This document shows positions 1 to 8,586 of a stretch of DNA of 64,000 nt, one piece after another. Below the pieces are notes generated by a model. That model ran no database searches, was not told where the DNA came from, and worked only from the letters and a program-made list of their open reading frames with translations. Location of the stretch: assembly GCF_014205295.1 (NCBI RefSeq), contig NZ_JACHNF010000001.1, forward strand, positions 5,332,001 to 5,396,000, given 5' to 3'. The translations under genes were made by a program, and so were the position numbers. This stretch comes from Kribbella solani (GTDB taxonomy: Bacteria; Actinomycetota; Actinomycetes; Propionibacteriales; Kribbellaceae). How positions within the stretch are numbered: the first letter of the stretch is position 1; each line of letters opens with the position of its first letter.

Positions 1-614
1 AGCACTTCCAGCTGGAACCCATGGCGCCGGAGGGTCGCGACGATCGAGCCGATCGTCCGGTGGTACTTCACCACCCTGTCCACGAACCACGTCCGCTCCC
101 GCCGCCCCTCGTCCGCGTAGTCGTCCACCACACCGTCCGCGGCCACCATCGGGGCGGTCATCACCGGATGCTCCACCGAGAAGACAAACACCCCGGACGA
201 CAGCCAGCTCGCTGCTCGGCTGACCAGGATGTCGAAGTCCTCGACGTAGTGGAGAGCCATGCTGCTGACGATCAGGTCCGCGGACCCTGACGGTAGGTCG
301 AAGGTCGCGAGGTCGGCACGCTGGTACCGAACGCGCGGATGCGGGGTAGCCGCCGCGAGCATCTGTTCCGAGGCATCAACAGCCAGCACCTCAGCAGCGC
401 CCGCCATCGCCAGCCGAACCGCGAGACCACCTTCGCCACAGCCCAGATCCACGACCCGAGCCCCGGCGACCGGCAGCGTCGCGAGGACGGCGTTCATCGC
501 CGGGATCTCCAGTTCGTCGTTGATCCCCTGGCCGGTACGGCGCAGGTGGCGGTATCCGGCAAGGAAGTCCGGGTCGTCGTACAACCCGGCACCGTCACGC
601 GGTCGCCCGGTCAT
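1..614 (-). CDS. class I SAM-dependent methyltransferase, C-terminus cut by window edge
   Basis: The frame opens with ATG at 614 and stays open to base 1, so the C-terminal end is missing. Around residues 53-61 it reads VVDLGCGEGGLAV, the glycine-rich SAM-binding motif I of class I (UbiE/COQ5-type) methyltransferases, followed by an acidic motif (VLAVDASEQM) and later DLIVSSMALHYV, typical of motif IV. Its start overlaps the TGA stop of the riboflavin synthase fusion (ATGA), so the two are translationally coupled. The methyl acceptor cannot be read from the sequence; coupling to a flavin-biosynthesis-like protein suggests, but does not show, a related small-molecule substrate. Confidence 0.85.
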   Translation of the reverse strand, partial: MTGRPRDGAGLYDDPDFLAGYRHLRRTGQGINDELEIPAMNAVLATLPVAGARVVDLGCGEGGLAVRLAMAGAAEVLAVDASEQMLAAATPHPRVRYQRADLATFDLPSGSADLIVSSMALHYVEDFDILVSRAASWLSSGVFVFSVEHPVMTAPMVAADGVVDDYADEGRRERTWFVDRVVKYHRTIGSIVATLRRHGFQLEV

Positions 615-1813
615 AACCAGCGGGCCAGGTCGTGAATGTCGATCATCGGTAGCTCCCATCGGAGGGCGAACTGTTCGAGGTCGGACGCGCCGGCCATCAC
701 CCCGTCCGGGCGCATCACCTCGCAGCACACCCCGACCGGCGCCAGCCCGGCGGCCACGCACAACGCGACAGTCGCCTCGGTGTGACCGCAACGCTCGGCC
801 AGCAAACCAGGTCGCGCGGCCAGCGGGAACACGTGCCCGGGCCGTAAGAAGTCGGACGGTACGGCATCCGCCGACGCGAGCCGCCGAATCGTCGCCGCCC
901 GGTCGGCCGCGGACACCCCGGTCCCGTCCGACGAGGCGAGATCGATCGGCACATGCATCGCCGTACCCTGCCGGTCGCCGCCGCCCGGGATCGGCCCGAT
1001 CTCCAACCGCTGCAGTACGTCGGCCGCGCACGGGATCGTCGTATGCCCGCAAGCCTGGGTCAGCAGGAACCGCATCGCCTCCGGCCGGAACCGCTCGCCC
1101 GCGAAGACCACATCGCCTTCACCTTCCGCGGTCGGGTCCCACACCACTACCCCACCACCCGCGGCGATCTGTGCGACCACCTTCTGGACGCCGGTCTCAC
1201 CGCTCAGCTGTCCGGCCCACGGCAATCGCGCCACCGCCCGCTGGAACTCCGGCCCGTGTCCTTCGCGCGCCATCCGGACGAGCAAGTCGCTCTCCAGGTT
1301 GACCCGGCTGCCGGCGGTAAGCGCGCCGAGTTTCGTCTTCGCCAGCGTGGCCGGTACGAGCACGACCGAGAACCGGTCCTTCAGTACCTCGGCGACCGTG
1401 ATGCTGACCCCGTCGATCGCCACCGAGGTCTTCGCCACCAGCCGGGCCAGGAGCCGCTCTGGCGGCTTGATCCAGACCCGGTGCCCGGCCGGCTCCACGT
1501 CGACCCGCAGTACCTTGCCGACGCCCTCGACGTGCCCCTGGACGAGATGTCCGTCGATCCGGTCGCCGATGGCAACCGGCAGCTGGACGTGCAGCACCGT
1601 GCCGGCGCAGATCCGGTCGAAGGTCGTACGGCGGCGGGTCTCCTCGGTGACCACGACCTCGATCTCCCCGGGCGAAATCGGTTCGGCGCTGAACCTGATC
1701 CCGTCGAGGCAGACCGCGCCACCCGGCGCGACCGTGATCTCGGTCCGGACCCGCAACAGGTCGCCCGCGATCCCGGCGACGGTGCCTACCTGCTCGATCA
1801 ATCCTGTGAACAT
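611..1813 (-). CDS. riboflavin synthase-like / DHBP synthase-like fusion protein
   Basis: This 400-residue protein joins a riboflavin synthase alpha-chain fold (about residues 1-195, opening MFTGLIEQVG and containing GHLVQGHVEG and VNLESD) to a 3,4-dihydroxy-2-butanone-4-phosphate synthase fold (about 205-400, with RPGHVFPL and CGHTEATVAL). Several usually invariant positions differ. The riboflavin synthase NGxCLTV segment reads LDGIRFSAE, without the cysteine. The DHBP synthase RENEGD motif reads AEGEGD, keeping both Glu but losing Arg and Asn, and NDDG reads RPDG. Both folds are full length with no internal stop, so it is not an obvious pseudogene. It may be weakly active, specialised or a flavin/lumazine-binding protein. 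It overlaps the downstream methyltransferase start. Confidence 0.85.
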   Translation of the reverse strand: MFTGLIEQVGTVAGIAGDLLRVRTEITVAPGGAVCLDGIRFSAEPISPGEIEVVVTEETRRRTTFDRICAGTVLHVQLPVAIGDRIDGHLVQGHVEGVGKVLRVDVEPAGHRVWIKPPERLLARLVAKTSVAIDGVSITVAEVLKDRFSVVLVPATLAKTKLGALTAGSRVNLESDLLVRMAREGHGPEFQRAVARLPWAGQLSGETGVQKVVAQIAAGGGVVVWDPTAEGEGDVVFAGERFRPEAMRFLLTQACGHTTIPCAADVLQRLEIGPIPGGGDRQGTAMHVPIDLASSDGTGVSAADRAATIRRLASADAVPSDFLRPGHVFPLAARPGLLAERCGHTEATVALCVAAGLAPVGVCCEVMRPDGVMAGASDLEQFALRWELPMIDIHDLARWL

Positions 1814-2037
1814 GCTTCGCTCTCCGCCACTCGTTCATGGCCAGGGACCTCAAGCGTGCCAGTTACCGGGCACTTGGTCCGAGCTGAAGCGGGGTATCAC
1901 CGCGTGGCCCCGGTCGCACCGGGTTGCTCCGCCTTCCGGCAGAGTCGACGGGCCTGGACCAGGTCCAACCGTCACACCGTGGAATCGCACCAGGCGGCAT
2001 TAAATCACGGCATCTGCGCGTCGCACTGTTGACCAGC
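1814..2037 (-). promoter_or_regulatory. structured leader between the thrE-like gene and the riboflavin synthase fusion
   Basis: This 224-bp gap separates two minus-strand genes. It holds several short perfect dyads: CCCGGT/ACCGGG (1909-1914/1918-1923) and TGGACC/GGTCCA (1955-1960/1962-1967), plus a nested stem near 1850-1885. One may terminate the upstream operon. I could not fit it to the FMN aptamer or another named riboswitch. The promoter of the fusion gene should lie here, but I cannot place it. Confidence 0.35.
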
Positions 2038-3384
2038 TCACTGGGCCGCGCGTCGGCGGCGCCTGGTTCGGTTGGTCCGGCGGCGTACCGGGCGGCGTGG
2101 TCCGACCAGACGCGGGCCGGCCAGCCGGTCCTCCAGGCGGCGCGCTTCGCGGCGGATCGGCTGCGCCACGTACTCGCCGAGGATCAGGCCGGAGGCCAGG
2201 GCGACGCCGATGGCGACCGCGGTGGTGAGGCTGACGATGCCGAAGATGTTGCTCCGCGCCATCAGTTCGTACAGGCCGCGGTAGATGGTCAGGCCGGGCA
2301 GCAGCGGGATCGAGCCCGCGACGACCACGACCAGCGGCGGTACGCCGGTGCGCCGGCCGCTGGAGTAACCGCCCAGGCCGACGACGAAGGCTGCCGCGGC
2401 GGTCGACCAGGCCGGGCCGAAGGATGCCCGGGTCATCAGCGTGAAGACCAGCGATGCCAGCGCGCCCATCACCGCCACCGGGAGCAGCGCGCGCAGGGGC
2501 GCGTACGTCGCGTACGCGAACGCGGTCGCCATCACCGCGCCGGAGATGACCATCACCGGAAGGTTCGTCAGCTGGATCGCCTGCGGTTCGATGCCGACGT
2601 TCAGCCCGAACTTCAGTCCCAGCGTCAGACCAAGGGACACCCCGGCGATGATGCCGCCGGTGAGCAGCATCGCTTCCAGACTTCGGGCCGCGGCGGTCAC
2701 GTAGTACCCGGTGATCGCGTCCTGGACCGCACCGGTGAGGGCGATTCCGGCCAGCAACATAATGATGCCTGCGGCAACTACCAGTGATGGTTTCACCGGT
2801 GCGTCCACGGCGTACAGACCGAGCGCGACCGCGGTTGCCACGAATGCGCCGGCGACCTGCTGGTAGAACGCGGGCAAGCGCTGCCGGTTGAACCAGCGGT
2901 TGTTCAGGTCGATCACGATCGCGGTCAGGACCGCCACCGCGGTGATCAGCCAGCCACCGCCGAGCAGCAGCGTCGCGCCGCCCGCCATCACGCCCCAGGC
3001 GAGCACGGCGCTCCAGCGCGGGTACGGCGGCCCGGCGGACGTCAGCCGGGCCAGCTCCCGCGAAGCCTCCTCGCGCGTCACGTCACCGCGCGCGAACCGG
3101 CGGACCAGGCGGTCGACGTCGGTCAGCCGGGAGAAGTCCTGCGACCGGTACCGGACCAGGCGGATGTGCGTCTCGGGCGCGACATCCGGCGCCTCCTGGT
3201 ACGAGACGGCCATCGAGGTGAAGGTGATGTCCACCTCGCACCCGCGCAGCCCACCGGCCGCGGTCACGCCGAGGATCGTCGCGGTCGCGTCCGCCGTACC
3301 GGCGCCGCTGGACAGCAGCACCTCACCGACCCGCAAGGCCAGGTCGATGGTCGCGTAGACCTCCCGCTGCTCGTCAGGCTGCAT
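2038..3384 (-). CDS. threonine/serine exporter (ThrE) family membrane protein
   Basis: The 448-residue product has the ThrE layout: a soluble N-terminal domain (about 1-125) with the SSGAGTADA and CEVDITFTS segments of the PF06738 family, then about ten hydrophobic helices, the later ones matching the PF12821 half. Members export L-threonine/L-serine or related small solutes by proton exchange; the solute here is unknown. An Arg-rich tail (about 420-448) follows the last helix. The ATG start overlaps the end of the SorC regulator gene by 11 bp, placing it last in a three-gene operon with the regulator and a glycoside hydrolase-like gene. Confidence 0.85.
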   Translation of the reverse strand: MQPDEQREVYATIDLALRVGEVLLSSGAGTADATATILGVTAAGGLRGCEVDITFTSMAVSYQEAPDVAPETHIRLVRYRSQDFSRLTDVDRLVRRFARGDVTREEASRELARLTSAGPPYPRWSAVLAWGVMAGGATLLLGGGWLITAVAVLTAIVIDLNNRWFNRQRLPAFYQQVAGAFVATAVALGLYAVDAPVKPSLVVAAGIIMLLAGIALTGAVQDAITGYYVTAAARSLEAMLLTGGIIAGVSLGLTLGLKFGLNVGIEPQAIQLTNLPVMVISGAVMATAFAYATYAPLRALLPVAVMGALASLVFTLMTRASFGPAWSTAAAAFVVGLGGYSSGRRTGVPPLVVVVAGSIPLLPGLTIYRGLYELMARSNIFGIVSLTTAVAIGVALASGLILGEYVAQPIRREARRLEDRLAGPRLVGPRRPVRRRTNRTRRRRRAAQ

Positions 3385-4351
3385 CTAACAAACGCTGTGC
3401 CATCGCGAGGTCGGTGATCAGGATGTTGACCCAGCCGCCGAGCAGAGCGGCGCGAATGGCCGAGTACTTGCGGTCGCCACCGGCCACGCCGATCCGGCGC
3501 GGCACCGCCAGCAGCTCCTTCGCGGTCACCCCGATGACCCGTTGGTCGAACGTCGAGCGCACCAGCTTTCCCTCTTCGTCGAAGAACCGGAAACACACGT
3601 CCCCGACGGCACCGAGCCTGCGCAGCTCGTCCTGGTCGGCCTCGGCGACCGCGTTCCCGCTGCGCTGCAGCAGCGGTGACGGCTCCAGGCTGCCGATCCC
3701 GACCAGGGCGTCGGTGAGCTGTCCCCAGGTGCCCAGAACGTCCCGAACCGACACATCGTTCATCATCGCCCGCCGGACCGCGGGTGTCCCGACCAGGCCG
3801 GGCGCCGGCAGGTACACCGGCATCCCACCGGTCAGCTCGGCGAACCGCGCGGTCAGCCGGGTGGCCTGCATCTGCACCGCCGCGTCACCGAGCCCGCCGA
3901 CGATCTGGACCACCTTGTCGACCACCGGCACGCTCTTGCGTGGCATCCGGTCGACGGCGCTGAGCAGCGTCTCGCTCCAGGACGAGATGCCGACCAGATG
4001 CCCGCCGGTGAGCGTCATGTCCAGGTACGCCGCCGCGCCGGAACCGAGCGCGGACAGTACGTCCTCGCCAACACCCAGCGTGTCGACGACAACCGCGTCC
4101 CGCAGTCCGTACCGGCCCTGCAGCTCGTCTTCGAGATCACTGTGGACGCCACTCGGCATGGTCACCACGGTGCGGACGATACCGACGTCGACGGCCTGCC
4201 TGAGCATCCGCGACACCCGTGCCTGGGACAGGTTCAGTTCGGTGGCGATCCGCGGCTGGCGGATGCCCTTCTCGTGGTACATCCGCGCCACCTTCGCGAG
4301 CAGCCGCAGCTCGTCCAGCCCCGGCCGGCGCACACCACGGTTGCTGTTCAC
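3374..4351 (-). CDS. SorC-family sugar-binding transcriptional regulator
   Basis: This 325-residue regulator has an N-terminal helix-turn-helix (about residues 17-56, YHEKGIRQPRIATELNLSQA) followed by the SorC/CggR-type effector domain, which resembles sugar-phosphate isomerases and normally senses a phosphorylated sugar. The GTG start at 4351 is supported by AAGGAG four bases upstream. It lies 24 bp after the GH140-like gene and overlaps the exporter gene, so it probably controls this operon. Given the neighbouring sugar locus, a pentose-phosphate-like effector is plausible but inferred. Confidence 0.88.
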   Translation of the reverse strand: MNSNRGVRRPGLDELRLLAKVARMYHEKGIRQPRIATELNLSQARVSRMLRQAVDVGIVRTVVTMPSGVHSDLEDELQGRYGLRDAVVVDTLGVGEDVLSALGSGAAAYLDMTLTGGHLVGISSWSETLLSAVDRMPRKSVPVVDKVVQIVGGLGDAAVQMQATRLTARFAELTGGMPVYLPAPGLVGTPAVRRAMMNDVSVRDVLGTWGQLTDALVGIGSLEPSPLLQRSGNAVAEADQDELRRLGAVGDVCFRFFDEEGKLVRSTFDQRVIGVTAKELLAVPRRIGVAGGDRKYSAIRAALLGGWVNILITDLAMAQRLLDAA

Positions 4352-4375
4352 GGCGCTCCTTTCGATGAACCTGGA

Positions 4376-5875
4376 CTATAGGCAGATGTAGACCCGCGGC
4401 GCGCCACCAGGATCAGGGATCGGAGCCTGGGGCGTGTCGCGTTCCCCGGCGGCGACGATCGATCCGTCCCGCGGATCGACGATCGTGTACGCGAGCGGGA
4501 CGCTGTCGTCGAACACCATCACCGGCCCGCCGTGCTCGCGGTACACGATCAGGCCCCCGGCCGGCGTACTCAGCGCGCGCCCCGAGATCACCCGGGTCCA
4601 GTCCGGCGCCAGATCGGTCGTCGGCAGGCCGGCAAGGACCTTCCCGAGCATGCCGACGTACGTCGATCCCTCGAAACCGATCGCCTCCCGCCAGCCCGCG
4701 CCTGGTGCCAGAAAGAACTCGGAGTGCCCCGGTTCGTCCGCGTGCAAACGCCATTGCCACAAGCTGCCCGCGCCGTACACGACGCCCATCGTCCCGCCCG
4801 CGCACAGGTTGCTCCACGCTTCATGCCCTTGCCACCAACCTTCGGCGACACCAGTACGGCCAGTGTGCTCGTACGTTGGCTCGCCGTTCGCGACCGCCTT
4901 GACCGGCTCGTTCCGCCACATGTCCGCGACCCGCTCGGGTACGTGCTCGCCGGTGTGCCCGGTCTGGCACCACTGGAAGTCCAGCCAGTCGGCGTCCTGG
5001 TGAGCGTTCGCCCGGATGTGCGGGCGGTAGTGGATGCCGGTCGGCTGCTCGTAGCAGTCCGCGGCGTGTACTTCCGCTCCGCCCGCGGCGATCTGTGGCT
5101 CGGTGCCCGAACCGTCAGCACCGACCAGGTAGATCGCGGGACCGGCGCCGTACCGGGCGACCAGGTAGCGGCAGTACGCCGCGTACTCGGACGCCGGGAC
5201 CACTGTTCCGGCGACATCCAGGCCTTTCCAGCCGAAGCCGTGGAAGACGGGTTGCAGTACGGGTACCAGGCCATGCTCGATCAGGATGCGGATCAGGACG
5301 TCGAGGTACTGGAAGTAGTCGGCGTTCGGCTCGTTGAGATGTCCGGTGGGGAGATCCTCGAACGCGACGCCGAATCCCTCGTCCTGGGTACGGTCTCGTG
5401 GGCCGGATGCGCGCATGTCTGGCTGGACGGTCATGAGGAGGACCGCGTTGAAGCCTTTCGCTTGCCGGTCGGCGGCATACAGGCGGACCTGGTCCGGAGT
5501 TGCGCGCCACGGGAGCGCCCAGGCGGTGTCGGCGATCATCAGAGCCGGCGTACCGTCCGCGTGCACCACGCTCCGCCCACCAGGCGACATCCGCCAGAAC
5601 CCGTGCCGGTAGAACGGGTTGGGCTCGTCGGCAGGTGCCGGTTGCACCTCGAACTCACCGCCGGCTGACCCGCTGGTCCATCGCCAGTGCCCCGCCTCCG
5701 GCGCCGCGAAGCGGACGCGGAAGATCCGCTCGCCATCCCAGAACGCCGGACGCCGTAGGCGTCGTCCGGACTCGTGCACAAAATCCACCCAGCGCTCAGC
5801 GGCGAAGGGTGGCTCGAGCGCCTCGGCGGCCGGAAGGGTGAGCTCGAGTTCTCGCCAGATGGGTGAGATGGACAT
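4376..5875 (-). CDS. DUF5060/DUF4038 glycoside hydrolase-like protein (GH140-type TIM barrel)
   Basis: The 499-residue protein has an N-terminal beta-sandwich (about 1-85, DUF5060-like), a TIM barrel (about 95-400, DUF4038/PF13204, with DTAWALPWRATPDQVRLYA and VANGEPTYEHTG) and a short C-terminal beta domain. Barrel proteins of this group include GH140 endo-apiosidases, which release apiose-containing units from plant pectin. There is no signal peptide, so it probably acts on imported oligosaccharides in the cytoplasm. The start has GAGGAG six bases upstream. It heads an operon with a SorC regulator and an exporter. Its exact glycan is not readable, but the nearby isomerase-kinase-transketolase set makes an apiosyl or related pentosyl substrate attractive. 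Confidence 0.8.
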   Translation of the reverse strand: MSISPIWRELELTLPAAEALEPPFAAERWVDFVHESGRRLRRPAFWDGERIFRVRFAAPEAGHWRWTSGSAGGEFEVQPAPADEPNPFYRHGFWRMSPGGRSVVHADGTPALMIADTAWALPWRATPDQVRLYAADRQAKGFNAVLLMTVQPDMRASGPRDRTQDEGFGVAFEDLPTGHLNEPNADYFQYLDVLIRILIEHGLVPVLQPVFHGFGWKGLDVAGTVVPASEYAAYCRYLVARYGAGPAIYLVGADGSGTEPQIAAGGAEVHAADCYEQPTGIHYRPHIRANAHQDADWLDFQWCQTGHTGEHVPERVADMWRNEPVKAVANGEPTYEHTGRTGVAEGWWQGHEAWSNLCAGGTMGVVYGAGSLWQWRLHADEPGHSEFFLAPGAGWREAIGFEGSTYVGMLGKVLAGLPTTDLAPDWTRVISGRALSTPAGGLIVYREHGGPVMVFDDSVPLAYTIVDPRDGSIVAAGERDTPQAPIPDPGGAPRVYICL

Positions 5876-5920
5876 GACACTCCTCGAGTGCTGGTTGCGG
5901 TTAAGCTGGGGACGAACACA

Positions 5921-6048
5921 CGTGCTCTGGGGTCGGTGAAATTCCGAGCCGGCGGTGACAGTCCGCGACCCGTGACTTCGTCAGAAGAAGCGGTTGACCT
6001 GGTGGAACTCCAGGACCGACGGTAAAAGTCCGGATGGGAAGACGCACG
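5921..6048 (+). ncRNA. FMN riboswitch (RFN element) upstream of ribB
   Basis: The segment carries the conserved RFN blocks in order: GGTGAAATTCC, GCCGGCGGTGACAGTCCGCGA, a variable arm, then GGTGGAACTCCAGGACCGACGG, TAAAAGTCCGGATGGGAAGA. The closing P1 stem pairs CGTGC (5921-5925) with GCACG (6044-6048). It senses FMN and should lower ribB expression when FMN is abundant. Between aptamer and start codon, dyads CACGTCC/GGACGTG and the perfect GTGCTGTC/GACAGCAC (around 6101-6116, just before the ribosome site) could form the expression platform. Confidence 0.95.
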
Positions 6049-6135
6049 TGGCAACCGCACGTCCGCCGGACCGGGACGTGAGGTTTGCCGTTGCCCCGGA
6101 GTGCTGTCGACAGCACCGCCGAGAGGACAACGACG

Positions 6136-6759
6136 ATGAACCCGCTGAACACGCTGACCAGCCTGGACACGATCGACCACGCGGTTGCCGAGCTCGCCGC
6201 CGGGCGCCCGGTCGTGGTGATCGACGACGCGGACCGCGAGAACGAAGGCGATCTGACCTTCGCCGCGAGCCTGGCGACGCCCGAGCTGATGGCCCTGCTC
6301 GTCCGCCACACCAGCGGGTACGTCTGCGCGCCGGCCGCCGCGGAGATCCTGGACCGGCTCGAGCTGCCGTTGATGGTCCCGGACAACCAGGACAGCCTGC
6401 GCACCGCGTACACGATCTCGGTGGACGCGGCGACCGGCGTCGGCACCGGCATCTCGGCGGCGGACCGGGCGCGTACCGTCCGGGTGCTGGCCGATCCCTC
6501 GGCCGGGCGCACGGACCTGATCCGGCCCGGTCACATCCTGCCGCTGCGCGCGGTCGACGGAGGCGTCCGGCAGCGGCCCGGCCACACCGAAGCCACCGTC
6601 GACCTGCTGAAGCTGGCCGGCCTGCCGCTGGTCGGCGTGATCGGCGAGCTCATGAACGACGACGGCACCCTGATGACCGGCACGGATCTGCGGGGGTTCG
6701 CCGACGCTCATGGCTTCGCGCTGATCTCGATCGCCGACCTGGTCAGCTACCTGTCCTGA
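6136..6759 (+). CDS. ribB: 3,4-dihydroxy-2-butanone-4-phosphate synthase
   Basis: This 207-residue stand-alone enzyme converts ribulose 5-phosphate to 3,4-dihydroxy-2-butanone 4-phosphate plus formate, the four-carbon precursor of riboflavin. All main motifs are intact: DDADRENEGDL (about 28-38), SAADR, RPGHILPL, RPGHTEATVDL with the metal-binding His, and ELMNDDGTLM. The ATG at 6136 is preferred over an in-frame start at 6085 because GAGAGG lies just upstream and the family normally begins here. It is controlled by the FMN riboswitch before it and is not followed by other rib genes. Its 3' end overlaps the convergent transketolase gene by 17 bp. Confidence 0.95.
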   Translation: MNPLNTLTSLDTIDHAVAELAAGRPVVVIDDADRENEGDLTFAASLATPELMALLVRHTSGYVCAPAAAEILDRLELPLMVPDNQDSLRTAYTISVDAATGVGTGISAADRARTVRVLADPSAGRTDLIRPGHILPLRAVDGGVRQRPGHTEATVDLLKLAGLPLVGVIGELMNDDGTLMTGTDLRGFADAHGFALISIADLVSYLS

Positions 6760-7711
6760 CCAGCTTGCGGGCGGCGTCGGCGATGCCCTCGGGGGACAGG
6801 CCGTAGCGGTCCAGCAGGTAGCCGGCCGACCCCGTGGGCGCGAACTCGGGAATCCCGAGGATCGACACCCGGGCCGGATGCCGCTGCACCACGGTCTCCG
6901 CGACCGCGCCGCCGAGCCCACCGCCGGAGACCGCCTCCTCGGCGGTGACGATGCCGGCCGTCTCCCGCGCGGCCGCGACCACGGCGTCGACGTCCAGCGG
7001 CCGCACCGTCGGCATCGACAGTACGCGGGCCGAAATGCCCTCCGCGGCGAGCCGTTCCGCGGCGGCCAAGGCCCGCCACAGCACCGTCCCGTTGCTGATC
7101 ACTGTCACGTCGCCGCCTTCGCGAACCGTGATCGCCTTGCCGAGCACGAACGAGTAGTCGTCGGCGTACACCTTCGGCACGCTCATCCGGCTGACCCGGA
7201 TGAACACCGGCCCTTCCGAAGCGGCCGCCCAGCGCAGCGCGGCCGCGGTTTCGATCGGGTCCGCCGGGACGATGATGGTCAGCCCAGCGATCGCGCGCAG
7301 CCAGGCGATGTCCTCGATCGAATGATGCGTCGGGCCGAGTTCTCCGTACGCGACGCCGGGACTCATCCCGCAGAGTTTCACGTTCGTCTTCGAGTACGCG
7401 ACGTCGGCCTTGATCTGTTCGAGCGCGCGCCCGGTGAGGAAGCAGGATGCCGCCGAGACGAACGGGATCCGGCCGCCGTTCGCCAGCCCGGACGCGACGC
7501 CGACCATGTCCTGCTCGGCGATCCCGACGTTGATCAGCCGGTCCGGGAACGCCTTCCGGAAACTGTTCAGCTTGCTCGATCCGACCGAGTCGTTGACCAC
7601 GCCAACGATCCGATGATCCGCCTCGGCAAGCTGGGCCAGCGTTTCCACGTACGCGTCCCGGCAGTCGTAGCGCGGCTGATCGGCAATCGAAGCGGTCTCC
7701 AGGACTGTCAT
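6743..7711 (-). CDS. transketolase, C-terminal subunit (split transketolase)
   Basis: The 322-residue protein carries the pyrimidine-binding and C-terminal domains of transketolase. RLINVGIAEQDMVGVASGLA includes the catalytic Glu that activates thiamine diphosphate, and the last 120 residues form the transketolase C-terminal fold. It should pair with the adjacent N-terminal subunit, whose stop overlaps this start by 4 bp, to move two-carbon units between sugar phosphates. Because it sits with a sugar importer and an isomerase, it is likely pathway specific, as with the two-subunit apulose-4-phosphate transketolases, rather than the housekeeping enzyme. Confidence 0.9.
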   Translation of the reverse strand: MTVLETASIADQPRYDCRDAYVETLAQLAEADHRIVGVVNDSVGSSKLNSFRKAFPDRLINVGIAEQDMVGVASGLANGGRIPFVSAASCFLTGRALEQIKADVAYSKTNVKLCGMSPGVAYGELGPTHHSIEDIAWLRAIAGLTIIVPADPIETAAALRWAAASEGPVFIRVSRMSVPKVYADDYSFVLGKAITVREGGDVTVISNGTVLWRALAAAERLAAEGISARVLSMPTVRPLDVDAVVAAARETAGIVTAEEAVSGGGLGGAVAETVVQRHPARVSILGIPEFAPTGSAGYLLDRYGLSPEGIADAARKLVRTGS

Positions 7712-8586
7712 TGCAGCTCCTCCAGGGCCTGCTGGTATTCAGCGGCATCGGGTACGCGGTGGTGCCAGGCGACGTTGTTGCTCATGAACGAGATCGGGTG
7801 GCCCTTGTGCGTATGGGCGATCACGAAGGTCGGTTTGCCCGGCCGAAACGGAACAGCGGACAGTACGTCCAGCAGCTCGCCGTGATCGTGCCCGTTCACC
7901 TCGACGACCGCGAACCCGAACGCGGCCGCCTTCTCCGGCAGCGGGTCGAGATCGTTGGTCTCCTTCGTGGTCGCGCCCTGCTGCAGCCGGTTCCGGTCGA
8001 CGATCACGGTCAGCCGATCCAGCTGGTACTGCGAGGCCGCCATCATCGCCTCCCAGTTCGACCCTTCCTGCAATTCACCGTCGCCGACCAGGACGTACGT
8101 ACGCCGCAACGAGACGTCGAGCTTCGCGGACAGCGCGTGGCCGACCGCGACCGGCAGACCGTGCCCGAGCGGGCCGGTGTTCGCCTCGACGCCGGCCACC
8201 TTGTTCCGGTTCGGGTGCCCGTTCAGCGCGGACAGCGGCTTCAGGAAGGTCGCCAGTTCCTCGACCGGCAGGAACCCGAAGGCGGCCAGCGTGGTGTACA
8301 GCGCGCCGGCGACATGTCCCTTGCTGAGGATGAAGCGGTCCCGCTCCGGGTCGTCGACCCGCGCGGGCGAGATGTCGAGCACCGCGCCGTACAGCGTGGC
8401 CAGGATGTCGATCGCGGAGAAGTCGCCGCCGATGTGCCCGGCGCCGGCGTGATGGACCAGCTTGAGGTCCTGAATCCGGATCTGTTTCGCGGCCTCGGCG
8501 ATCCACGCGACCTGCTCGGCCCGGCTGCTGTGCACCGGCAACCGCGCGCGGACGGGCATGGTCGTGTGCTCGGCTGTCAAACTCAT
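7708..8586 (-). CDS. transketolase, N-terminal subunit (split transketolase)
   Basis: This 292-residue protein is the diphosphate-binding half of a transketolase. It contains HHAGAGHIGGDFSAIDIL and the GDG motif VLVGDGELQEGSNWEAM, followed by DRN, which together bind Mg-thiamine diphosphate. It overlaps both neighbours by four bases: the isomerase-like gene upstream and the C-terminal transketolase subunit downstream. Tight coupling implies equal synthesis of the two halves. Split transketolases occur in several sugar operons; the exact ketose phosphate substrate is inferred only from the locus. Confidence 0.9.
   Translation of the reverse strand: MSLTAEHTTMPVRARLPVHSSRAEQVAWIAEAAKQIRIQDLKLVHHAGAGHIGGDFSAIDILATLYGAVLDISPARVDDPERDRFILSKGHVAGALYTTLAAFGFLPVEELATFLKPLSALNGHPNRNKVAGVEANTGPLGHGLPVAVGHALSAKLDVSLRRTYVLVGDGELQEGSNWEAMMAASQYQLDRLTVIVDRNRLQQGATTKETNDLDPLPEKAAAFGFAVVEVNGHDHGELLDVLSAVPFRPGKPTFVIAHTHKGHPISFMSNNVAWHHRVPDAAEYQQALEELQ

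Noticed and set aside
611..1813. Riboflavin synthase fusion as a pseudogene
   Set aside because: The frame is intact over 400 codons, both folds are complete and only certain active-site positions changed, so altered function fits better than decay.
1814..1990. Possible FMN or cobalamin riboswitch before the riboflavin synthase fusion
   Set aside because: CCGGTGCGACCGGG and GCGGTGAT resemble fragments of these aptamers, but the ordered conserved blocks (clear at 5921-6048) are missing. I kept it only as an unnamed structured leader.
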